Origin: Rubrolithibacter sp043763625
GTDB taxonomy: Bacteria; Bacteroidota; Bacteroidia; Sphingobacteriales; Sphingobacteriaceae
DNA length: 51,598 bases
Direction: 5' to 3'
NCBI GenBank assembly: GCA_043763625.1
Contig: JAYULL010000082.1
Span: 1 to 51,598 of the forward strand
In this document: piece by piece, positions 24,855 to 32,862 of the stretch
How positions within the stretch are numbered: position 1 is the stretch's first letter
Layout of the letters: the number at the start of each line of letters is the position of its first letter
The notes under the pieces: model-generated
The model's database searches: none
What the model saw: only the letters and a program-made list of their open reading frames with translations
What the model was told of the DNA's origin: nothing
Program-made: the position numbers and the translations under genes

Positions 24855-25772
24855 TTATCGTAAGCTTACTGTAGATCGCCCCATAGTATAGCCGTCAGAA
24901 TAGAGAACAATGGTATACGTGCCCTTTTCAAAATTATTGGGGTTTGTCCAATCAATCGTGTAAAGTTTTCCGTCGTTGGCAAATTCTATAGCTGTACGGT
25001 ACGTGTATTGTAAGTCTTCTCCGTCGGCAGCGAAGGTATCGTTGGAATCGGAAAGAACAAGATTCCCGGTAGGATCAATAATTCGGATAAAAACATCATG
25101 CATGCCTTGTGTGGCTACAGAATTATCGGCCACAGTAAAACTGATACGAAATTTTTTGGCAGTACTTGCACGAGTAACGTCGGTTTCTTTACCGCTGTTT
25201 CTTATTCTAAGAGGAGTAATAGAAACGGTAGCAACCTTTAATGCCGACGCTGCCAACACTTTTGTATTAAGCTCTACGTTTTGTTTTTCAAGTTCGGTGG
25301 CTTTTGCGCTTACATTAGTAACCGTTGTGCGTAAGCTGTCTCTTTCTACTGTTAAAGCAGAATTCTTTTTTTGTAACACAGAAATATCAGCGGTGTATTT
25401 AGTTACAAAATAACGAAGTTGTTGAATGTCTTCCTGCGCCTTTTGAAGCTGGCCTTGAGTAAGCTGCCCTTTTTTAAGCTGTTCGCGAAGTTGACTTATT
25501 TTTTGGCGGGCGAGCTCTTGCTCTTCCTTCATCTCATTAGAGATTTTTACGTTTTCGTTAGTGGCCGAATCAAGTTCGGCCTCAATTTTATCTATTTCGG
25601 TTTCTAATCGGGTTCTGTCGTCTGATAATGAAACAATACGATCATTGGCCTTTTTATCCTTAAAAAACAGATAGGCATTTGTACCCAATAAGGCAACAAT
25701 TACTGCTATAAGGAAATATATTTTATTGGAGTCTTTTTTTTGTGATGCTTCTTGTTGATTATTATTTTCCAT
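24855..25772 (-). CDS. Membrane-anchored coiled-coil protein with C-terminal beta domain, function unknown
   Basis: The 305-residue protein has a short Gln/Lys-rich cytoplasmic head, one membrane helix (about 18-37, IYFLIAVIVALLGTNAYLFF), a long coiled coil (about 40-175, rich in Glu, Lys, Gln and Leu heptads) and a C-terminal beta-rich domain (about 180-305). The orientation places the coil and beta domain in the periplasm. Such proteins are often labelled SMC-like because of the coiled coil, but no ATPase motif is present. Divergent from the GHL10 gene. Confidence 0.7.
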   Translation of the reverse strand: MENNNQQEASQKKDSNKIYFLIAVIVALLGTNAYLFFKDKKANDRIVSLSDDRTRLETEIDKIEAELDSATNENVKISNEMKEEQELARQKISQLREQLKKGQLTQGQLQKAQEDIQQLRYFVTKYTADISVLQKKNSALTVERDSLRTTVTNVSAKATELEKQNVELNTKVLAASALKVATVSITPLRIRNSGKETDVTRASTAKKFRISFTVADNSVATQGMHDVFIRIIDPTGNLVLSDSNDTFAADGEDLQYTYRTAIEFANDGKLYTIDWTNPNNFEKGTYTIVLYSDGYTMGRSTVSLR

Positions 25773-25974
25773 TCTTAAACAAATATTAATTTAAGTGCCG
25801 GATTGCTATTATTATACAAGAATTACCTAAGTTGTTCGTACTAGAGGCAGTATAATTATTGCACCAAAACCACTTTCAAATATAACAATTAACACTACCT
25901 CTACCTTATTCGCGTAACATTATTAAAACAAAAAAATAATGTAATAATTGTACGGGCTCAAAAATTTTAATTAA

Positions 25975-25995
25975 AAGTAATAGTTATTGTTACTT
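25975..25995. repeat. 21-bp near-perfect inverted repeat upstream of the GHL10 gene
   Basis: AAGTAA at 25975-25980 and TTACTT at 25990-25995 flank a centre that also pairs apart from two G-T positions. A second inverted repeat, ACATTATT/AATAATGT, lies at 25917-25924 and 25935-25942. Both are in the 284-base gap between two divergent genes and could be operators; the AT-richness of the gap makes chance possible. Confidence 0.35.
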
Positions 25996-26024
25996 AAAAT
26001 AAACAGCGGCAAAAGAGAGTTATG

Positions 26025-26032
26025 TAACTTTG
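26025..26032 (+). promoter_or_regulatory. -7 box TAACTTTG of the GHL10 gene
   Basis: A perfect TAnnTTTG match lies 24 bases before the chosen ATG at 26057, giving a short leader. No clear TTTG at the -33 position. Confidence 0.45.
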
Positions 26033-26056
26033 TTCGAATTTTTTCGAATAGCTTTT

Positions 26057-27637
26057 ATGGTTTACCGTTTCGTTTTTTTATTAGCTTCTTTAGTGTTTTT
26101 CCACTTTATAATTCCCGGTGCAGCATATTCTCAAGATACGCTCCTCTCGCCTAAACGCGAGTTTAGAGGAGTTTGGGTTGCTACGGTAGCTAATATTGAT
26201 TGGCCTTCTAAGCCGGGGCTTCCAACTCATACTCAAAAAGAGGAATTGACTCGCGTATTGGATGAACACCAAAAACAAGGCCTCAATGCAATCATATTAC
26301 AAATTCGTCCGGCAACTGATGCGCTTTACGGAAAAGGCAGAGAATTGTGGAGCTGGTTTTTAACCGGACAACAGGGCAAAGCACCAAACCCTTATTACGA
26401 TCCTTTAGAATTTGCGATAACTGAAGCTCATAAGCGTGGCATGGAACTGCATGCTTGGTTCAACCCTTATCGCGGCACCTTTAATAATAAAGTAAGCCCT
26501 GAGCATATTACAAACCAAAAGCCTGAGTGGTTTTTTAGCTACAACGGACAAAAGTTGTTTAACCCGGGAATTCCGGAAGTTCGCGAGTATATCACCCAAA
26601 TTATAATGGATGTGGTACGGAACTATGACGTGGACGCTATCCACTTCGACGACTATTTTTATCCCTACCCGGAAAAAAACCAAGTCATCCGTGATACCGA
26701 GGCATTTATACTTTACGGTAAAGAGTTTGAAAATGTTTACGATTGGCGCCGGAATAATGTTGATGTTTTAATTAAGACGTTGTCAGACAGTATTCATGCT
26801 GAAAAAAAGTATGTTAAGTTCGGAATAAGTCCTTTCGGCATTTGGCGAAATAAGGCACAAGATCCTGACGGATCGGAAACTAGCGGCTTAGACGCCTACA
26901 AGGAACTTTATGGGGACTCACGCAAATGGGTTCGACAAGGCTGGGTAGATTATATAAATCCTCAAATATACTTTCCGTTCTTTTATCGTGCCGCTCCTTA
27001 CGAAAAGCTGGTTGACTGGTGGAGTAATAATGCAAACGGTAAACATGTCTATATCGGGCACGGGGCCTACCGCGCTGTAGAAAACAAAGAGGGTTGGAGA
27101 AGTAAAAGTCAGTTGCCGGACCAAATTCGCTACTTGCGAAAAAATAACAGGGTTCAGGGAAGTGTATTTTTCAGCTCTGCTTCTTTACGGAAAAACCTTG
27201 CCGGATTTGCCGATTCGTTAAAAAGGGACTTTTACAAATTCAAGGCCTTGCCGCCGCAAATGATTTGGCTGGATGATGTCCCGCCACAATCGCCTTTATC
27301 CTTAAAGGTAAGCATGAATCCGCACAAACAGGCTGTGCTAAGTTGGCAAGCTCCGCTTGAAGCTCGTGATAAGGAAACTGCTTCAGGCTATGTTGTTTAC
27401 CGTTTCCCGGAAGGAGAGCCAACTGATATCCAAAACCCGAAGAATATTCTTAAGATAAGCTTTGATGCTTCGGAAACTGCTTTTGTAGACGACACGGCTG
27501 AACCCGGATCTAAATACATTTATACCGTTACAGCTTTAGACAGGGTTAAAAACGAAAGTTCTGCCGCCAACCTTGCCGGAATATCTATTGCCGGTGCTTA
27601 CAACTCTCCGTCGGAAACAGAAAAAGTATCACCCTGA
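26057..27637 (+). CDS. Secreted GHL10/YngK-like glycoside-hydrolase-like protein with fibronectin domain
   Basis: The 526-residue protein has a signal peptide (about 1-25) followed by the GHL10 domain (PKREFRGVWVATVANIDWP at the start, then LNAIILQIRPATDALY, HAWFNPYRG, AIHFDDYFYPYP, KFGISPFGIWRN, INPQIYFPF), a TIM-barrel family related to GH10/GH27-type folds. A fibronectin-type III-like domain occupies about 425-515. Related proteins act on cell-wall-associated or amino-sugar glycans, but specificity is not established from the sequence. The ATG at 26057 is used; a TTG start at 26030 would overlap the -7 box. Its 3' end overlaps the convergent zinc-protease gene by 40 bases. Confidence 0.83.
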   Translation: MVYRFVFLLASLVFFHFIIPGAAYSQDTLLSPKREFRGVWVATVANIDWPSKPGLPTHTQKEELTRVLDEHQKQGLNAIILQIRPATDALYGKGRELWSWFLTGQQGKAPNPYYDPLEFAITEAHKRGMELHAWFNPYRGTFNNKVSPEHITNQKPEWFFSYNGQKLFNPGIPEVREYITQIIMDVVRNYDVDAIHFDDYFYPYPEKNQVIRDTEAFILYGKEFENVYDWRRNNVDVLIKTLSDSIHAEKKYVKFGISPFGIWRNKAQDPDGSETSGLDAYKELYGDSRKWVRQGWVDYINPQIYFPFFYRAAPYEKLVDWWSNNANGKHVYIGHGAYRAVENKEGWRSKSQLPDQIRYLRKNNRVQGSVFFSSASLRKNLAGFADSLKRDFYKFKALPPQMIWLDDVPPQSPLSLKVSMNPHKQAVLSWQAPLEARDKETASGYVVYRFPEGEPTDIQNPKNILKISFDASETAFVDDTAEPGSKYIYTVTALDRVKNESSAANLAGISIAGAYNSPSETEKVSP

Positions 27638-28437
27638 TCCATATCACCGGTTTCATACCCTTTTTTAAACCATCGCATTCGCTGTTCAGAAGTGCCGTGG
27701 GTAAAAGCATCGGGCACTACCGTTCCCTGTGATTGTTTTTGCAACCGATCGTCACCGATGGCATTTGCCGCAGTTAATGCTTCTTCTATATCACCTTCTT
27801 CAAGAATGTTTCGTTTCTTTTGTGCATGATGCGCCCATACTCCGGCATAAAAATCGGCCTGAAGTTCGAGCCGTACCGAAAGCTTGTTATATTCTCTTTC
27901 ACTAAGTTGTGAACGCATTTGGTCCATTTTTTCTGTTGTTCCTAAAAGCTTCTGAACATGATGACCGATTTCGTGGGCAATAACATAGGCTTGAGCAAAA
28001 TCTCCTCCCGCTCCGAATCTGTTTTGCAGTTCATCGTAAAAAGACAGGTCAATATAGGCCTTTTCATCGGCGGGACAGTAGAAAGGACCAGTGGCAGAGC
28101 TTGCAGTGCCACAGCCGGATTGAACTTGTCCGGTAAATAGTCTTACTTTAGGTTTTCGGTATTCCATTCCTTTTTGGCGGAAAAGATCGTCCCAAACTTC
28201 TTCTGTATAACCTAAAACAACTCTTACAAATTGCCCGCCCTTATCACTAATTTCTGAAGCAGGTTTTGTTTGCTCTTGTTGAGCACCGGGAACCATATCC
28301 ATTAACTGTTGCGGGTCTTGCCCGAACAACATCGCTACAATCGCTATAATAAGGCCTACGCCTCCGCCTAACGCCATTTTTCCGCCGCCGCCGCGACCGT
28401 CTTCAACATTACCGCTTCCTTGTCCAAACCAACGCAT
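27598..28437 (-). CDS. ypfJ: YpfJ-family neutral zinc metallopeptidase
   Basis: The 279-residue protein has a Gly-rich N terminus, one membrane helix (about 21-39), a Gln-rich linker and a zincin domain with HEIGHH (His155, Glu156, His159), as in the KPN_02809/YpfJ family. Further features are GCGTASSATGPFYCP, ELQADFYAGVW (third ligand region) and a C-terminal FTHGTSEQR motif. It is anchored in the inner membrane with the protease domain outside. Substrates are unknown. The last 40 bases overlap the end of the convergent glycosidase-like gene. Confidence 0.88.
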   Translation of the reverse strand: MRWFGQGSGNVEDGRGGGGKMALGGGVGLIIAIVAMLFGQDPQQLMDMVPGAQQEQTKPASEISDKGGQFVRVVLGYTEEVWDDLFRQKGMEYRKPKVRLFTGQVQSGCGTASSATGPFYCPADEKAYIDLSFYDELQNRFGAGGDFAQAYVIAHEIGHHVQKLLGTTEKMDQMRSQLSEREYNKLSVRLELQADFYAGVWAHHAQKKRNILEEGDIEEALTAANAIGDDRLQKQSQGTVVPDAFTHGTSEQRMRWFKKGYETGDMDQGDTFSVSDGEL

Positions 28438-28488
28438 AATTTTCTGTTTTTATGCTTCTTAAACAGGAAGATTTTAAGGATTGTTTGA

Positions 28489-30000
28489 CTAGAAAATTGT
28501 TAACGCTTTTTTGATACGGTTATCGGTCTCTGTTCTACCCAGTAGATCGGCTATTTCAAAAACTTGGGGGCCGAATTTCCCGCCTACCAGCATAACCCGG
28601 AAGGGAAGCATCACTTCGCCGATTTTTATACCTTCGGCAGCAGCAAGTTCTTTGAACAATAGCTCCAAATCAATAGCCGCCCATGAGGTTGTAGCTTCAA
28701 AAACTCCGATCAAGTCGGTGAAGAATTTTTGCTTTTGTTGGTTCCATTTCGGTTGAACTGATGACAAATCATATTCCTGAGGAGCTTGAAAAAAGAAGGA
28801 AGCCTCTTTTTCAAAATCAGTAAGGAGCGTTAACCTGTCTTTTACTAAGTTGATAACTTTTTCGAGATAAGTTTTATCTGCATGCGCAATTCCCTTTCCG
28901 GTTAATATTTTTTGTATAGGCTCCGCCAACTTACTTGCAGGTAACCGCTTTATCCATTCTGCATTGAACCATTTAGCTTTTTCGAAATCGAATTTTGCTC
29001 CGGATTTATTTATCCGGTCCATAGAGAATTTATTTATCAGTGCTTCTATCCCGAATATTTCCTGTTCTGTTCCGTCATTCCAACCGAGTAAAGCCAGCAG
29101 GTTAACAAAAGCTTCCGGCAAAAATCCAAGTTCTTTGAAGCCTTTAGTAAGGTCTCCGGTTTTAGAATCGGCCCAATTCATGGCATATACCGGAAATCCT
29201 AATCGGTCTCCGTCGCGTTTGCTGAGTTTTCCGTTTCCGTCAGGTTTCAAAATCAAAGGCAAATGCGCCCATTCGGGCATATCGGCTTCCCAGCCTAAAT
29301 ATTTCCAAAGTAAAATATGTACAGGAGCCGAAGGCAGCCATTCTTCTCCGCGAAAAGCGTGAGTAATCTTCATTAGGTAGTCATCGACCACAACGGCCAA
29401 ATGATAGGTAGGCATCCCGTCGGCTTTTAATAGCACTTTATCGTCCACTTGCGAAGTTTCAACCCGTACGTCTCCTCTTATCATGTCGGTAAATGTTACC
29501 ATATCCTCTTCCGGAATTTTTATGCGGATAACATAAGGAGTATTTTCTGCCAAAAGTCTATCTACTTCGGGTTGAGTTAGAGTAAGCGAATTTTTTAAAC
29601 CGGCTCTATGCGTGTGCCCGTACTGAAAATTAGGAATTTCGTTGCGTTTTTTTTCCACCTCTTCCGGAGTATCAAAAGCATAATAGGCATTCTCTTGCTT
29701 TACCAATTGTTCTGCATATTGCCGGTAGAGCGCTTTCCGTTCGCTTTGACGGTAAGGTGCATAAGGGCCTCCTTTTTCGGGACTTTCGTCAGGCTCTAGT
29801 CCGCACCACTTTAAACAGTCGTTTATGTATTGTTCTGCACCCTCAACAAAACGCGTTTGGTCGGTATCTTCGATTCTTAAAATAAAATCGCCGTTATTTT
29901 TTTTGGCGAAGAGATAATTAAATAATACAGTGCGAACACCGCCCAAATGCAGGCCGCCCGTTGGACTGGGCGCAAAACGAACTCTGACTTTTTTACTCAT
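28489..30000 (-). CDS. gltX: Glutamyl-tRNA synthetase
   Basis: The 503-residue class I synthetase has the HIGH-type motif (PSPTGGLHLGG, His18) and the KMSKS-type motif KLSKR (258-262). It has Glu-tRNA recognition segments and an anticodon-binding C-terminal half. It charges tRNA-Glu; in bacteria with GatCAB it may also charge tRNA-Gln. A weak -7-like box (TATCTTTA on the minus strand, 30023-30030) lies just upstream. It is 71 bases downstream of the DNA ligase gene on the same strand. Confidence 0.95.
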   Translation of the reverse strand: MSKKVRVRFAPSPTGGLHLGGVRTVLFNYLFAKKNNGDFILRIEDTDQTRFVEGAEQYINDCLKWCGLEPDESPEKGGPYAPYRQSERKALYRQYAEQLVKQENAYYAFDTPEEVEKKRNEIPNFQYGHTHRAGLKNSLTLTQPEVDRLLAENTPYVIRIKIPEEDMVTFTDMIRGDVRVETSQVDDKVLLKADGMPTYHLAVVVDDYLMKITHAFRGEEWLPSAPVHILLWKYLGWEADMPEWAHLPLILKPDGNGKLSKRDGDRLGFPVYAMNWADSKTGDLTKGFKELGFLPEAFVNLLALLGWNDGTEQEIFGIEALINKFSMDRINKSGAKFDFEKAKWFNAEWIKRLPASKLAEPIQKILTGKGIAHADKTYLEKVINLVKDRLTLLTDFEKEASFFFQAPQEYDLSSVQPKWNQQKQKFFTDLIGVFEATTSWAAIDLELLFKELAAAEGIKIGEVMLPFRVMLVGGKFGPQVFEIADLLGRTETDNRIKKALTIF

Positions 30001-30071
30001 AACGGTAGGAATTTAAACGCCGTAAAGATAGATTTTTTGAGTTAGGAGAAGACTGATGTATTGTAAGAACA

Positions 30072-31688
30072 CTATTCAGGCAACATCGCTTTTAACGTCT
30101 CAATATTATCAGCCTCTTCGATTTTTTTGTCATGGCGCCAACGAAGAATTCGCGGAAAGCGGATGGCGATACCGGATTTATGCCTCGTGGATTTGTTAAT
30201 TCCCTCAAAACCGATTTCAAAAACCAGTTCCGGTTTTACGGTTCGCACCGGACCGAACTTTTCTACCGTGTTTCGTTTTACAAAGTAATCTACTTGATTG
30301 ATTTCTTTATCCGTTAACCCTGAATAAGCTTTGGCAAAAGGAACAAGTTTGTCCTTATCCCATACGGCAAAAGTGTAGTCGGTATATAAATCCGCTCTAC
30401 GGCCATGCCCTTTTTGAGCATAGATCATAACCGCATCAACAGAGAGCGGATCAATTTTCCACTTCCACCAATCGCCACGCTTCCTTCCGGTTAAGTATGG
30501 TGAATTGAGTTTCTTCAGCATAAAGCCTTCTGCATGTTCTTCTCGCGAACGCTCTCTTAAATTATAGAGCTCCTGCCAAGTTGTAAACTCAACAACAGGA
30601 GATAGATTGAAAATCTCTTTGTACGAATTTTGAGCATGTAAATTTTTCAATACCTGCCTCCGATCCTGTAGAGCCAAATGTCGGATATCGTTTCCGGCAT
30701 ACTCCAAGCAATCGTAAGCAATAAAAGCCATAGGACTTTCAGTTAATATCTTTTTGGATAAATTTTTACGTCCGATTCGAGTTTGCAAAACGTTAAATGG
30801 CATCGGTTTGCCGCCCGTAAAACAAATCGCTTCTCCGTCTAAAACGGTTCCGTCGGGCAATTCATTTAAAAAAGGATGTAGCTCGGGAAACTTATCGGTT
30901 GCCAAATCCTCGCCTCGGCTCCAAATGAAAATTTGTCCGTTTCTTACTATAGCCTGAGCTCTTATTCCGTCCCATTTCCATTCGGCTTGCCATGTTGCCG
31001 GTTTTCCCAAAGCCGCTTCTATCTCGTCTGCCGACACCGATTTATCCGAAGTCTCTTGTATCGCGTAAGCCAGATAAAACGGATAGGGTCGAGAAATATC
31101 ATCTGAAGCATCTTCGCCCTGCATTAACTCTTGAAAGCTAAATTTAGCGGGATCCCAATTACCCATAATACGATGGGTGAGAACGGGAGGCGGTAAACCT
31201 GAAATTTCTGAAAGTGCTTTAATGATTAAGCTTTGCGAAACTCCTACACGAAAACTGCCGGTAAGGATTTTATTGAAAACAAAGCGTTCTTGCCGATTCA
31301 TAGATAGCCACGATTGGGTGAGCCAGTGCTTTTTTTGGTCTTCGGTAAAAATTGCTATTTCGTTTATTTCTCTAATCCAATCACTAAGTGTTTTGTCTTG
31401 AGCGGAAGTTTGTTCAGGCAGCAGCAGTGCCATTGTCTCGCCCAAGTCGCCCACAACCTGATAACTTTCTTCGAACAACCAAACCGGGATTTCGGCTAAT
31501 TCTATAGCCCATGTTCTGATTTGAGTTGCGTTGATTTGACGTTTCGGCTTCCTTCCGGTGAATAAGGCCAAGGTTTGAATTTTATCGCCGTCGCTAACGG
31601 CAGTAAAATAACGTTTTAAGACCCCGACCTTTTCGTTGGTTTTATTTGTTTCGTCGAGGTCGACAAAGAGTTTAGCAAATTCTTTCAT
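30072..31688 (-). CDS. ATP-dependent DNA ligase (DNA damage response type)
   Basis: The 538-residue protein has an N-terminal helical DNA-binding domain (about 1-200), the adenylation domain with the active-site lysine in EWKWDGIR (Lys238), conserved LDGEAI, and EGFMLKKL with a WWKWKI motif V, then an OB domain. It seals nicks using ATP and belongs to the group encoded beside Exo, Lhr-type helicase and PdeM in many bacteria. Its ATG overlaps the stop of the exonuclease gene by four bases (ATGA), a direct sign of coupling. This is not the replicative NAD-dependent ligase. Confidence 0.92.
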   Translation of the reverse strand: MKEFAKLFVDLDETNKTNEKVGVLKRYFTAVSDGDKIQTLALFTGRKPKRQINATQIRTWAIELAEIPVWLFEESYQVVGDLGETMALLLPEQTSAQDKTLSDWIREINEIAIFTEDQKKHWLTQSWLSMNRQERFVFNKILTGSFRVGVSQSLIIKALSEISGLPPPVLTHRIMGNWDPAKFSFQELMQGEDASDDISRPYPFYLAYAIQETSDKSVSADEIEAALGKPATWQAEWKWDGIRAQAIVRNGQIFIWSRGEDLATDKFPELHPFLNELPDGTVLDGEAICFTGGKPMPFNVLQTRIGRKNLSKKILTESPMAFIAYDCLEYAGNDIRHLALQDRRQVLKNLHAQNSYKEIFNLSPVVEFTTWQELYNLRERSREEHAEGFMLKKLNSPYLTGRKRGDWWKWKIDPLSVDAVMIYAQKGHGRRADLYTDYTFAVWDKDKLVPFAKAYSGLTDKEINQVDYFVKRNTVEKFGPVRTVKPELVFEIGFEGINKSTRHKSGIAIRFPRILRWRHDKKIEEADNIETLKAMLPE

Positions 31689-32779
31689 GAATTATCCCCC
31701 AAAATACCGGGCTCACCCAAACCCTCCCCGGGGGAGAGGGCTTTTTCCGGCAATCCGTCTATCGCAGATTGCCTGACTTCTTCTGTTTCCTCATCGTCGC
31801 CGTACAATGTTTTAGCTTCGTGCGCATCATAGCCTATCTCGGCCAGGTAGCGAGAAAAGGAAGCGGTATATCCGTGAGTTACATAAACAGTTTCGCAATC
31901 GGTAGCTTTTATCGCTTGCAATAGCCCCGGCCAATCGGCATGGTCGGATAAAACAAAACCTCTGTCGGCAGCTCGTCTTCGCTTGGCTCCTCTTAGGGCC
32001 ATCCAGCCCGAACAATATCCCAGACTGTAGGGGTAGAATTTACGTATCCAAGGAGTGCCTATTGCGGAAGGAGGACAAAGCACTAATCCTTTTCGAAAAC
32101 CATCCGGTTTCAGATCAGGTGTTACACGTGTTGTAGGATTAAGTGTTATTCCGTTACGTTGAAGTGCTTCGTTAGTGTTTGCAATTACGCCGTGGATAAA
32201 GACTTTTCCTATAGATAAATCCAGATGTTGCAATAATCGTTGCGCTTTGCCTAAGGAGTATCCCATCAAAATCGAAGTTTTCCCGTCTTCCGCATTTTGG
32301 CGCCACCAATTGTTAATATCGTCAAATACTTCAGTTTGGGGCTTCCAAGTGTAAACAGGCATTCCGAAAGTACATTCAGAAATAAAAGAGTGACATTTTA
32401 TAGGTTCAAAAGGAGCACACGTTCCGTCGTCTTCAATTTTATAATCACCCGATACCACCCACACGTTGCCCTTATATTCCAACCGAATTTGTGCCGAGCC
32501 GATGATATGTCCCGCCGGATGGAAGGATATTGTAACTCCGTTTATATTTACGGGTTTATTGTATTCTACTGTCTGAAGATTGATGTCTCCTAATCTATAC
32601 TTTAAAACTTCGCGAGATAAATGATGAGACAAATAGGATTGGTGCCCCCACTTCGCATGATCTGAATGCGCATGAGTTATCAAAGCTTTATTCACAGGCT
32701 TCCAAGGATCAATATAAAAGTCTCCGGCAGGGCAATAAATACCGCACTCATTGAACTCAACTAAAGGCTTTTTAGGCAT
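31685..32779 (-). CDS. Ligase-associated DNA damage response exonuclease (metallo-beta-lactamase fold)
   Basis: The 364-residue protein has HAHSDH (His36, His38, Asp40, His41) and later ligands in HPAGHIIGSAQ and VLSDHADW, as in the beta-CASP/Exo group related to mRNA 3'-end processing nucleases. It should trim DNA or RNA ends for the coupled ligase. The last ~20 residues (LSPGEGLGEPGILGDNS) are not conserved-looking; they are encoded by a GC-rich palindrome at 31722-31740, suggesting the stop was displaced by a repeat insertion. Confidence 0.88.
   Translation of the reverse strand: MPKKPLVEFNECGIYCPAGDFYIDPWKPVNKALITHAHSDHAKWGHQSYLSHHLSREVLKYRLGDINLQTVEYNKPVNINGVTISFHPAGHIIGSAQIRLEYKGNVWVVSGDYKIEDDGTCAPFEPIKCHSFISECTFGMPVYTWKPQTEVFDDINNWWRQNAEDGKTSILMGYSLGKAQRLLQHLDLSIGKVFIHGVIANTNEALQRNGITLNPTTRVTPDLKPDGFRKGLVLCPPSAIGTPWIRKFYPYSLGYCSGWMALRGAKRRRAADRGFVLSDHADWPGLLQAIKATDCETVYVTHGYTASFSRYLAEIGYDAHEAKTLYGDDEETEEVRQSAIDGLPEKALSPGEGLGEPGILGDNS
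31711..31743. repeat. GC-rich REP-like palindrome inside the exonuclease C-terminus
   Basis: The segment contains CCCTCCCCGGGGGAGAGGG (31722-31740), an imperfect palindrome far richer in G and C than its surroundings. Similar CCCTC/GAGGG elements are dispersed between genes in sphingobacteria (general knowledge). Here it is translated as part of the exonuclease tail. No second copy was noticed in this window. Confidence 0.5.
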
Positions 32780-32823
32780 GATCTATAAACCTTAAAACAG
32801 AACGAATAGTTTGAAAACGCAAA

Positions 32824-32850
32824 AGCCCGGGCAGGCCGGGCTCTTTAAAT
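32824..32850 (-). terminator. Terminator after the tail-specific protease gene
   Basis: A 7-bp stem AGCCCGG/CCGGGCT (32824-32830 and 32836-32842) with a 5-base loop lies just beyond the protease stop at 32863. On the minus strand the 3' arm is followed by TTTTGCGTTTT. Confidence 0.7.
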
Positions 32851-32862
32851 CGTTATTATAAG

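Noticed and set aside
24976..25413. 145-codon open frame opposite the coiled-coil protein gene
   Set aside because: Open because of the biased codon use of the coiled-coil gene; no start signal or domain.
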